From Balneolales bacterium (GTDB lineage: Bacteria > Bacteroidota > Rhodothermia > Balneolales > Natronogracilivirgulaceae): DNA of 11,337 bases. Both the position numbers and the translations under genes were made by a program. Shown here piece after piece: positions 1 through 6,912 of this stretch; positions within the stretch are counted from its first letter, which is position 1, and each line of letters starts with the position of its first letter. The notes below the pieces were generated by a model. That model had not been told where the DNA came from and did not search any database. It saw only the letters and a program-made list of their open reading frames with translations. The stretch spans positions 1-11,337 of the forward strand of contig SKYY01000172.1 of NCBI GenBank assembly GCA_007127665.1, written 5' to 3'.

Positions 1-1430
1 CGTACGACACGCCGCTCAAGCCGTTCGGCGGATCTTCGCAGATCGCCTGGCATCCATCGGGTACCAAAATTGCCTACACATCCAAAAAAATGGGCCGTAC
101 CGAATCCGCCTTCAGCACCAACTCCGACATCTACTTGTACGACCTCGAGACCGGGTCCACCCGCAACCTGACCGCCCCCAACCCGGGCTACGACCGCTAT
201 CCGGCCTTCAGTCCCGACGGTACCTCCATGATCTGGAACCGCATGGTCACGCCGATGTACGAATCGGATCGCTACCGTCTCATGCAGATGACGTTGGAGA
301 CCGGTGACATCCGCGAGCTCAGCACCGGCTTTGACGGCAACATGAACAGTGCGGCCTGGAACCACGACAGCAGCCGCATCTACTTCCTCAGCGGCACCGA
401 AGCCACCGTGCAGCTTTTCGAGCTCAACATGCTGGCCCGATCGGCCTACCCGCCGGTGCGGCAGCTGACCGAAGGCATCCATGATTTCACATCGTTCGAG
501 CCGGTCGTGCGTGACGGGGAGCACTTCATTATCGGCTCACGCATGTCCATGTCCGCTCCCAACGAGCTTTTCCGGGTGGATGCGGCCGGCGGCGGGATGA
601 CGCAGCTTACCCATATCAATCGTGAGATTCTGGCCGACGTCACCATGGGACGTGTCGAAAAACGCTGGGTGACCACTACCGATGACAAGCAGATGCTGGT
701 CTGGGTGATCTATCCGCCCGGCTTTGATCCGGGCGAGAGCTATCCAGCCATTCTCTACGCTCAGGGCGGGCCGCAGGGAACGGTGAGCCAGTTCTTCTCC
801 TATCGCTGGAATTTCCAGGTGATGGCCGGGGCCGGCTACGTGGTGGTGGCGCCCAACCGGCGGGGGTTGCCCTCGTTCGGCGAAGAGTGGAACCGCCAGA
901 TCAGTGGCGACTGGGGCGGTCAGGCCATGCAGGACCTGCTGTCGGCCATCGATAATGTCAAGGAAGAGCCGTTTGTGGATGAGGACCGCCTGGGTGCGGT
1001 AGGGGCCAGTTTCGGGGGATATTCCGTGTTCTGGCTGGCCGGTAATCACGAAGGACGGTTCCAGACCTTCATCTCACATGCCGGGGTGTTCCACCTGGAG
1101 GCGATGTATGGATCCACCGAGGAGATGTTCTTTGTGACCTTTGACCTGGACGGGGCGTATTGGGACGAACCGCGTCCTGTCAGCTACGACCGTCACTCGC
1201 CGCACCTCTACGTGCGCAACTGGGATACGCCCATGCTGGTGATCCACGGCGAGCTGGATTATCGCGTACCGGTGACCGAAAGCATGCAGGCGTTCACGGC
1301 GTTGCAGGCGCTGGGGATAGAAAGCCGGCTGCTGCTGTTTCCGCAGGAAAATCACTGGATCCTGTCCCCGCAGAACAGTCTGCTGTGGCACAGTGAGTTT
1401 TACAACTGGCTGGATGCGTACCTGAAATGA
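1..1430 (+). CDS. S9 family peptidase, DPP5-like (5' partial)
   Basis: Serine peptidase of the prolyl oligopeptidase family (S9), cutting short peptides, probably in the periplasm. The frame is open from base 3 with no start, so 475 residues are visible; S9 enzymes are usually about 650-700 aa, so roughly the first third is missing. The N-terminal part holds TolB/PD40-type beta-propeller blades (for example HPSGTKIAY and FSPDGTSMIW). The alpha/beta-hydrolase domain follows, with GGPQG, YRWNFQ, PNRRG and GDWGGQ. The triad is visible: nucleophile Ser in GASFGGYS (codon 1008-1010), Asp in HGELDYRVP (1257-1259) and His in ENHW (1353-1355). The GGPQG/SYRWNFQ/GDWGGQ combination recalls dipeptidyl peptidase 5 of Bacteroidota; the precise specificity is inference. 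The stop is a double TGA TAG, and the last codons are the first copy of a 43-bp tandem array. GC is high (about 63% in a sampled line). Confidence 0.93.
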   Translation, partial: YDTPLKPFGGSSQIAWHPSGTKIAYTSKKMGRTESAFSTNSDIYLYDLETGSTRNLTAPNPGYDRYPAFSPDGTSMIWNRMVTPMYESDRYRLMQMTLETGDIRELSTGFDGNMNSAAWNHDSSRIYFLSGTEATVQLFELNMLARSAYPPVRQLTEGIHDFTSFEPVVRDGEHFIIGSRMSMSAPNELFRVDAAGGGMTQLTHINREILADVTMGRVEKRWVTTTDDKQMLVWVIYPPGFDPGESYPAILYAQGGPQGTVSQFFSYRWNFQVMAGAGYVVVAPNRRGLPSFGEEWNRQISGDWGGQAMQDLLSAIDNVKEEPFVDEDRLGAVGASFGGYSVFWLAGNHEGRFQTFISHAGVFHLEAMYGSTEEMFFVTFDLDGAYWDEPRPVSYDRHSPHLYVRNWDTPMLVIHGELDYRVPVTESMQAFTALQALGIESRLLLFPQENHWILSPQNSLLWHSEFYNWLDAYLK

Positions 1431-1642
1431 TAGAAGCGAGCGTTGCAGCTGGCTGGATACGTATCTGAAATGATAGAAGCGAGCGTTGCAGCTGTCTGGA
1501 TACATATCTGAAATGATAGAAGCGAGTGTTGCAGCTGGCTGGATACGTATCTGAAGTGATAGAAGCGAGTGTTGCAGCTGGCTGGATACGTATCTGAAGT
1601 GATAGAAGCGAGAGTTACAACTGGCTGGATACGTATCTGAAA
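1391..1642. repeat. 43-bp tandem repeat array, about 6 copies
   Basis: The hexamer TGATAG recurs at 1428, 1471, 1514, 1557 and 1600, exactly 43 bp apart, and a sixth copy ends at 1642 before the hexamer. Each unit centres on GATACGTATC, a perfect 10-bp palindrome at 1456, 1542, 1585 and 1628; it is degenerate at 1413 (GATGCGTACC) and 1499 (GATACATATC). Copy 1 is the coding 3' end of the S9 peptidase, including its stop. The outermost copies share TACAACTGGCTGGAT, whereas the middle ones have TGCAGCTGGCTGGAT (copy 3 with GTCTGG). 43 is not a multiple of 3, so the array is unlikely to have arisen as protein repeats. It sits between two convergent genes. Whether it terminates transcription, binds a protein or is only a VNTR cannot be told from sequence. 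Confidence 0.95.
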
Positions 1643-1646
1643 CAGG

Positions 1647-1661
1647 ACGCAATTGTTGCGT
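1647..1661. other. Short inverted repeat between convergent genes
   Basis: ACGCAA and TTGCGT form a perfect 6-bp stem around the loop TTG, between the end of the 43-bp array and the SDR stop codon. It could serve as a small bidirectional hairpin terminator, but no U-run follows on either strand, so that role is weakly supported. Confidence 0.3.
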
Positions 1662-1670
1662 GGAGTCACA

Positions 1671-2414
1671 TCAGATGTTCCGTATCCGCAGGATCACGAA
1701 CTCCGGCAGGGCCCGGACGGCAGCCATGATATACCGCATTTTGGATCCGGTGTAGATTTTGTGGCGGCCTTTTTTCCAGGCTTTGTAGATGTCCCTGCCG
1801 GCAGTTTCAAGGGGTGTGGCGCCAAACTTGGCAGTGCGTCCGGCCACCATTTTGGTCGGGACGAAACCGGGCAGAACGGTGATTACCCGTGCACCAGACG
1901 GCCAGAGCCGGTGACGAAGTCCATCCAGGTAGACGGTCAGGCCGGCTTTGGAAGCGGCATAGATATAGCTGCTATGGCGTCCGCGTTCACCGGCCACGGA
2001 GCTGATGCCGATAATGGTGCCGTGTCCGCGCTCTTCAAAGTCTGCGGCAATCGGTTCCAGGATGCTTACGGCTCCGAGCAGGTTGCTGTCCAGTGTGTTC
2101 CGGGCAATATCAAACTCTTTCTGGGCTTCCTTCTGGTTGTTGAGTACGCCAAAGGCCTGGATTACCACATCCGGTTTGGGATCCAGTTTTTCGTAGAATT
2201 GGCGATGGGTATCAAATGCCAGAGCGTCGAACGGTTCGGCCCGCACCGAGACCTTATGGCGTTTGGCCATAATACGGGCTTGCTCTTCGGCTTTTTCAAG
2301 GTTTCGGGATGCCAGGATGATGTCGGCATTTTCATGTTGGGCGAACTTCTCCGCAGCGGCAAGTGCGATTTCGGAGTTGCCGCCAAGTACAAGTACCAGC
2401 ATGTCAGCAACCAT
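1671..2414 (-). CDS. SDR family oxidoreductase
   Basis: A 247-aa short-chain dehydrogenase/reductase, NAD(P)-dependent and cytoplasmic. The Rossmann nucleotide site is VLVLGGNSEIA (residues 7-17), a GGxSxI variant of the usual TGxxxGIG. The structural Asn is N111 in SNLLGA, the catalytic Ser is S139 in ISSVAG, and the Tyr/Lys pair is Y152 and K156 in YAASKAGL; LPGFVPTKM (181-189) follows as in classical SDRs. The usual NNAG is replaced by AFG (88-90). The GGNSEIA start, ILASRN at 33-38 and the hydrophobic/basic C-terminus resemble the DprE2-like (decaprenylphosphoryl ketoribose reductase) branch, but no DprE1-type oxidase partner is in the window, so the substrate is unknown. The ATG at 2414 has no clear SD, and Met5 is a possible alternative. 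It converges on the S9 peptidase across the tandem array and follows the SagB-like gene by 151 bp. Confidence 0.92.
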   Translation of the reverse strand: MVADMLVLVLGGNSEIALAAAEKFAQHENADIILASRNLEKAEEQARIMAKRHKVSVRAEPFDALAFDTHRQFYEKLDPKPDVVIQAFGVLNNQKEAQKEFDIARNTLDSNLLGAVSILEPIAADFEERGHGTIIGISSVAGERGRHSSYIYAASKAGLTVYLDGLRHRLWPSGARVITVLPGFVPTKMVAGRTAKFGATPLETAGRDIYKAWKKGRHKIYTGSKMRYIMAAVRALPEFVILRIRNI

Positions 2415-2439
2415 AAGGATGTGGTTATTCAGAAAACGG

Positions 2440-2447
2440 TATGATAA
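2440..2447 (-). promoter_or_regulatory. Candidate -10 element upstream of the SDR gene
   Basis: On the minus strand this is TTATCATA, containing TATCAT (5/6 match to TATAAT) about 27 nt before the SDR ATG. The same octamer lies upstream of the SagB-like gene at 3299-3306. No convincing -35 box is seen at 17 bp, and the sigma consensus of this lineage is not certain, so support is modest. Confidence 0.25.
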
Positions 2448-2516
2448 AGGGATATGGACCGATCATTTGGCCCGATCAGTTGCGTAAAAAAAGCAGGGAG
2501 CTTGTGACGCATACGA

Positions 2517-2552
2517 GTGCCGGGTGTTTGTGCAGTGAAAAGTACGGCACAA
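2517..2552 (-). other. Overlapping alternative stems downstream of the SagB-like gene
   Basis: Two 6-bp stems compete for the same bases. GTGCCG (2517-2522) pairs with CGGCAC (2545-2550), and TTGTGC (2528-2533) pairs with GCACAA (2547-2552). Both lie just past the SagB-like stop in its transcript. A 7-base U-run corresponds to 2486-2492, about 24 nt further on, which is too far for a classic intrinsic terminator. A 3' end or leader structure for the SDR mRNA is possible. Confidence 0.3.
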
Positions 2553-2565
2553 GGTGAACATTGTG

Positions 2566-3246
2566 TCATCTCAGCTTGCCTATGGGCATGATATAGAGCG
2601 GGTATTCCCCATCATCCAGTTGCAATACGTCGCTTACTCCGTCGTCACTGAAAGCACCGATCACCACGGTTCCGATTTCAAGTGGAACACTTTGGAGGTA
2701 GACATTTTGCGCCACGTGTCCTGCCTCCATGTACATATAGCGCATGGCGCGATCGCGGTAGCGCGGTTCGATGCGGCTGAGAACACCGGTGATGACGAGG
2801 ACGACCGGGGCCTCGGTAATCGATTCCTGACCCAGTGCCACGCTTTGCAAATTCTGCCGGAGATCGCCTTCAATTATCTGTTCCAGCACGTGGTCATCGG
2901 GAAGATAGCGGTAGGCACCCTCCGCGATATCATCGGTGCCGGTAATCAGGAAATAGAGTTCCATGGGGAAAGTGGCTCCGGCGGACGGAGCGGTGCGGAA
3001 GCCCCGTGTCTGATCGGTAATCCCCTGGGCTGACCATGCCAGCTGCCCGATCTCAACAAGGGTGAGCTGTGTGGAAGCATATTCGCGGACGGATCTTCGT
3101 TTCTGCAATGTTTCCTCGAGGGAGATATCCCCGCTCAGGTTTGGTTCGGGCAATGTTATGGTGGTCATGTTTCCGGTCTCAAGGTTTGAGTCGTGGGGAG
3201 AACAGGCCGGAATGAACAAAAGAATCCCGATAAGCAAAAGACTCAT
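2566..3246 (-). CDS. SagB/ThcOx-type nitroreductase-fold dehydrogenase, putative lipoprotein
   Basis: A 226-aa protein of the SagB-type dehydrogenase family, FMN-dependent members of the nitroreductase fold. Some members oxidise azolines in thiazole/oxazole-modified peptides; stand-alone ones are mostly uncharacterised. Family signatures run in order: LPEPNLSG (32-39), RRSVREY (50-56), PSAGATFPMELY (87-98), YRYLPDDHVLE (112-122), AGHVAQNVYLQ (175-185) and VVIGAFSDD (194-202). Before the domain is a short hydrophobic segment ending IPAC, with Cys15 as a probable lipidation site, which would place the enzyme in the envelope. Start 3246 is supported by GAAGGGTGG about 6 nt upstream; Met27 at 3168 would give a cytoplasmic form but lacks a clear SD. 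No YcaO cyclase or precursor peptide is nearby, so an azole-peptide role is not supported here. It follows the propeller kinase by 144 bp. Confidence 0.9.
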   Translation of the reverse strand: MSLLLIGILLFIPACSPHDSNLETGNMTTITLPEPNLSGDISLEETLQKRRSVREYASTQLTLVEIGQLAWSAQGITDQTRGFRTAPSAGATFPMELYFLITGTDDIAEGAYRYLPDDHVLEQIIEGDLRQNLQSVALGQESITEAPVVLVITGVLSRIEPRYRDRAMRYMYMEAGHVAQNVYLQSVPLEIGTVVIGAFSDDGVSDVLQLDDGEYPLYIMPIGKLR

Positions 3247-3280
3247 GATATACCACCCTTCAGCTTTATTAATGGATGTT

Positions 3281-3312
3281 AGAATCTTCCGTGTACCTTA
3301 TGATAAGATTCT
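3281..3312 (-). promoter_or_regulatory. Inverted repeat overlapping a candidate SagB promoter
   Basis: AGAATCTT (3281-3288) and AAGATTCT (3305-3312) form a perfect 8-bp inverted repeat with a 16-bp spacer, ending 34 bp before the SagB-like ATG. The minus-strand octamer TTATCATA (3299-3306), containing a -10-like TATCAT, lies at the edge of the distal arm, so the predicted start of transcription falls inside the repeat. That is typical of an operator. It could instead be a hairpin marking the end of the kinase transcript, but it lacks a U-run. Confidence 0.35.
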
Positions 3313-3390
3313 CAGCATCAATGTGCCAGTATGATCATTGGCAGGAATCTGCCCGAAGATGCAGATGTTGGTGGAGTCACACTGGTTTTA

Positions 3391-6300
3391 TCAGGAAGCT
3401 CTTTTGAGTGTAAAAGAGAATGTGCTGCCTTTATTCTTTTCGCTTTGCACCCAGAGCTGCCCGCCATTTTCCCTGATAAAGTCCTGGGTAAGCATTAATC
3501 CGAACCCGATTCCTTTTTCACCCTTGGTACCGGCTCTGCGATATCCGCCCATAGCAGAGAGCACCTTCTTTTGTTCTTCTTCGGTCATACCAACGCCGGT
3601 ATCCCTGACGGAGATCACATAACCACCGTCTTCTTCATGCACCGTAATCGTGACCTCGGAATCTTCCCCGGAAAACTTCACGGCATTTGAAATGAGATTT
3701 CTAAGTATCGTAAGAATCATGTTTTTGTCGCCAAGTACGTAAACATCCGGAGGACAGTGGTTTTGCAGTCGGATAACTTTTGATTCGGCAGAGATCTGAA
3801 TTGTACTTATAGCTTTATTTACCAATTCCTGCAAATGCAGACGATCTTTTTGAGGTTTATGATTTCGTCTTTTGGCGCTGGCCCATTCCAAAAGATTTTC
3901 AAGGAGTTGGAAAAGATTTTTTGATGATTCAAGGACCATCAGACTGATCTCCTGATTCTCTTTGTCGTTGCTCTCACTGAGCTTCTCAGAAAGATATTCC
4001 GAGAAACCGAGAATGGTCATGAACTGTCCCCGAAGATCGTGAGCAAGTACCGAGTAAACCCGTTGCTTCTCGTTCATCTCCTGTTTGAGCTGAGCGTTGC
4101 GTTTCTTGAGTTCATCCGTCCGTTCTGATACCACCTGCTCAAGTTGCAGATTACGTTTGCGAATGGCCTGTAACCGATACCGGAATACGGCAAAGAGCAT
4201 TATGAGGCCGGTAATGATTATCAGGATCCGGAACCATGCGGTTTTCCAAAAGGGTGGTACAATCACAACAGTCACAGCGGTACCCTCCTCATTCCATACA
4301 CCGTCGTTATTGGAGGCCTTGACTCGAAATCGGTACGTTCCCGGGTTAAGATTTGTGTAGGTAGCGCTTCGATGAGTGCCGCTTTGAATCCAGTCGGAGT
4401 CAAACCCCTCCATCATGTATGCATATTGGTTCTGCTCGGCTTTCGTAAAGTTGAGCGCGATGAACTCAAAGGAGATAACATTTTGCCAGTGCGCCAGTTT
4501 TATCTCATCGGTCAGCATAATGTGCTGTTCCAGCGGAGAATCCGGCTGACTGGTGGTTACGGATTCATTAAAAATTTTAAAATCCGTGATATAAACAGGC
4601 GGGATGTGTGGATTGGTTCGAAGGCTGTCCGGATGGAAAAGGTTGAAACCGTTCATCCCTCCAAACAGAAGTTCGCCGGTGCTTAACCGGAATCCGGCGT
4701 AAGGTGTGAATTCGTATCCTTGCAGGCCGTCCCGCTCCCTGAAATTATGAAGCTCGAGTGTTTCCGGATGAAGTTGCGTCAACCCCTGCACAGATCCGAT
4801 CCACAGATTGTGATCTTCATCGGCAGCAATGGAGCGAAGTTCATTATGAGGAAGTCCATCCTCGGCATCAACTACAGCAAAATTATCTGACTCCGGTTTA
4901 TACAAGGCCAGCCCTTTCTCAGTGGTGAACCACAAACGGCCGAGTCCATCTTCGGTAATCTGTCGGATGGTAGATCCCGGGATGCTGGTTGAGTCGTTAT
5001 CATCGGCCCGGTAACGCCGGAAGGTTCCTGCATGTTTTTTTTCTGAGGGAAGCTTACTAAGCCCATTCAGACTGGAAAACCACAGATTATTCTGGCTGTC
5101 TTCAAAAATGTGCAATACAAAATTTGAAACTATGCTTGTAGAGTCGTCGGAATCAGTATGGTAATGCAACAATTCACCTGTTTCCAGGTTGAGCCGGAAG
5201 ACACCACGTCGGAGTTCAGCCACCCAGAGATAGGGATGTTCGTTATCGAAATGCAGGTCGAAAGAGTTCTTGAACGAGGTGGATGATATGCCGTACTTAT
5301 CCTCCAGGGATATAAAAGATCCCTTGCGTTCATCATGCAGCATTTGTATGCCACCGTTGTAAGTGGCTACCCAGAGACGTTCCTCAGGATCATGGGTGAT
5401 GCTTATTACAGCATCGGAAAGTATGCTTTCAGGATCATCGGGCTTGTGCTGGAATGCTTTGAAATAGCCTGAATCCCTGTCGAAATAGTTGAGTCCGCCG
5501 CCATCTGTGGCGATCCAAATGTTACCATTTTTATCCTCTTGAAAATCGCGGATAATATTATTGCTGAGACGGTGGCTGAATCGTGAGCGCGTGTGGTAGT
5601 GCTGGAACCCCAAAGCAAAGGGGTCTGAAACATTCAAACCAGCCAGTGCGGTACCGACCCAGATCCTGTCGTTGCTATCATGGAAAATAGCGGATACCGA
5701 GGGATGGGAGAGGCTGTGGGGATCGTCCGGGTCACTGTCATAATGGTGGAATATATCATGTTCATAGTCGTAAAGATGCAGTCCGCCATTGTCGTTTCCA
5801 AGCCAGAGCTGACCTTTAGGATCCACATACATAGTATAAATGTGATTATTCTCGAGTTTTTTCGGTTCGCCGGGTTTGTTGAGGTATCTGACAAATGTGG
5901 TACTGCCGTCCGGGTGATTAACCAACCGGTTGATACCTTGAAAATGAGAACCAACCCAAATACGGCCCATTTTGTCCTGAACTACGCCGGTTGTCTGATT
6001 GGTGGATAACGAATTCGGGTCTTCCGGATCGTGAAGGAACCGGGTGGTCTCATTGGTGCGGCTATTAATCCGCAGCAAGCCATTTTTTTCAGTTGTTGCC
6101 CATATGTAATCCTGATTACAAACAAGAATGTTGGTGATATCATGAGTGGTCAGTGGCTCATAGGGGACAAAAACATCATGTTTTCGGTCGAGGTAATAAA
6201 GACTGTGATGTCCGCCGGCTACCCACAGGGTTCCCTGGTGGTCTTCGGTTATCGTGCGCACTATGCGGAATGTGCCATTTCCGGTGGGGTCGGTAAGTTC

Positions 6301-6678
6301 GTAACGTACAAAATCATCGGTTTCCCATTGGTAACGGCTCATGCTGCTACGGCCGCTTATCCAAATGTCTCCTTTTGCATCGACGTAAATACTGCCTACT
6401 ACATTATCGCTCAGTGTATTGGTTTTCAGGGAACTGTGGTAGTGCTGGAATTGTACACCGTCAAACCGGTTCAGGCCGCTGTTTGTCCCCACCCAGATGA
6501 AACCCAATGTGTCTTCTGCAATAGCGGTGACCGTATTGGTCGTCATTTGGAACGGTATATGCTCAAATTTAAGCTCTGGTTTGGTTTGTGACAGCACCCT
6601 GGTTGAAGGGACCAGCAGAGCAAGGCCAAGCAGGACTAAAGCTATTGTCGATATGTTTTTTTGGAAAAATAAAATCAT
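3391..6678 (-). CDS. Two-propeller (Reg_prop/Y_Y_Y) transmembrane sensor histidine kinase
   Basis: A 1095-aa membrane sensor kinase with the sensory part in the periplasm. The signal segment is residues 1-30, probably cleaved near VLS-Q. About 14 Reg_prop blades follow to about residue 690 (IWVGTNSGLNRFDG, IWIATDGGGLNYFDR, LWIGSVQGLTQLHPE), fitting two seven-bladed propellers. Then come a Y_Y_Y domain (about 735-805, with YMMEGFDSDW and NLNPGTYRFRV), one membrane helix just after W815, and a coiled-coil linker. The kinase core has His880 in AHDLRGQ, Asn998 in NLISNAVKF, and the G boxes DTGVGM and GFGLML. The receptor half is that of Bacteroidota hybrid two-component systems that sense glycans or oligosaccharides, but this protein stops after the ATPase domain, without receiver or AraC output, so it needs a separate regulator, none of which is in the window. 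A TATTAT hexamer (6719-6724, minus sense) is a possible -10. GC is about 47% in a sampled line. Confidence 0.95.
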   Translation of the reverse strand: MILFFQKNISTIALVLLGLALLVPSTRVLSQTKPELKFEHIPFQMTTNTVTAIAEDTLGFIWVGTNSGLNRFDGVQFQHYHSSLKTNTLSDNVVGSIYVDAKGDIWISGRSSMSRYQWETDDFVRYELTDPTGNGTFRIVRTITEDHQGTLWVAGGHHSLYYLDRKHDVFVPYEPLTTHDITNILVCNQDYIWATTEKNGLLRINSRTNETTRFLHDPEDPNSLSTNQTTGVVQDKMGRIWVGSHFQGINRLVNHPDGSTTFVRYLNKPGEPKKLENNHIYTMYVDPKGQLWLGNDNGGLHLYDYEHDIFHHYDSDPDDPHSLSHPSVSAIFHDSNDRIWVGTALAGLNVSDPFALGFQHYHTRSRFSHRLSNNIIRDFQEDKNGNIWIATDGGGLNYFDRDSGYFKAFQHKPDDPESILSDAVISITHDPEERLWVATYNGGIQMLHDERKGSFISLEDKYGISSTSFKNSFDLHFDNEHPYLWVAELRRGVFRLNLETGELLHYHTDSDDSTSIVSNFVLHIFEDSQNNLWFSSLNGLSKLPSEKKHAGTFRRYRADDNDSTSIPGSTIRQITEDGLGRLWFTTEKGLALYKPESDNFAVVDAEDGLPHNELRSIAADEDHNLWIGSVQGLTQLHPETLELHNFRERDGLQGYEFTPYAGFRLSTGELLFGGMNGFNLFHPDSLRTNPHIPPVYITDFKIFNESVTTSQPDSPLEQHIMLTDEIKLAHWQNVISFEFIALNFTKAEQNQYAYMMEGFDSDWIQSGTHRSATYTNLNPGTYRFRVKASNNDGVWNEEGTAVTVVIVPPFWKTAWFRILIIITGLIMLFAVFRYRLQAIRKRNLQLEQVVSERTDELKKRNAQLKQEMNEKQRVYSVLAHDLRGQFMTILGFSEYLSEKLSESNDKENQEISLMVLESSKNLFQLLENLLEWASAKRRNHKPQKDRLHLQELVNKAISTIQISAESKVIRLQNHCPPDVYVLGDKNMILTILRNLISNAVKFSGEDSEVTITVHEEDGGYVISVRDTGVGMTEEEQKKVLSAMGGYRRAGTKGEKGIGFGLMLTQDFIRENGGQLWVQSEKNKGSTFSFTLKRAS

Positions 6679-6778
6679 TCTTGGCTGAAATTAGTCGTTA
6701 CAGCGTGGGAGAAACGAAATAATAAAGATCAAATCATGTATTGTTCTGTTTTCAGGCAATAACCATACCACTTCAATT

Positions 6779-6788
6779 AGAATATTCT
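6779..6788. other. 10-bp perfect palindrome upstream of the propeller kinase
   Basis: AGAATATTCT is self-complementary and lies about 100 bp before the propeller-kinase start, in the 234-bp gap after the PAS kinase. Its half-site AGAAT/ATTCT is also the outer half of the inverted repeat at 3281-3312. Otherwise this AT-rich gap shows no ORF and no clear terminator. A regulator site is possible but unproven. Confidence 0.25.
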
Positions 6789-6912
6789 TGTTATTCACAG
6801 TGAGCATTGTCTTATTGAATGGTTTTTCCGGGATTTATTCAAAAAAGGAAGTGATAGCACGTCATATGTTGAATTACATGGTATTTACTTGTGTATAAAA
6901 CGCTGATCCATT

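Noticed and set aside
537..1049. 170-codon minus-strand ORF within the S9 peptidase
   Set aside because: High GC removes stop codons on the opposite strand; the S9 frame has the catalytic triad and family motifs.
1391..1642. CRISPR array
   Set aside because: Units are directly adjacent with no unique spacers, and there are no cas genes nearby.
1074..1669. Minus-strand ORFs with repeated YHFRYVSSQLQ-type peptides
   Set aside because: They are translations of the 43-bp DNA array and of the antisense of the S9 gene. The unit length is not a multiple of 3, so the peptide repeat is a by-product.
1653..2444. 263-codon plus-strand ORF, longer than the gene opposite it
   Set aside because: It lies antisense to the SDR gene, shows no recognisable motif and is Cys/Gly/Phe-rich in a shadow-like way; the minus strand carries the full set of SDR motifs.
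2486..2492. Poly-A/T run as an intrinsic terminator of the SagB-like gene
   Set aside because: The nearest stems end about 24 nt away and no hairpin directly abuts the run.
1659..3381. Shared 11-mer GTGGAGTCACA downstream of the SDR and of the propeller kinase
   Set aside because: It occurs twice, at about 1660 and 3371, both just past minus-strand stops, but there is no symmetry or extension of the match, so coincidence is the simpler view.
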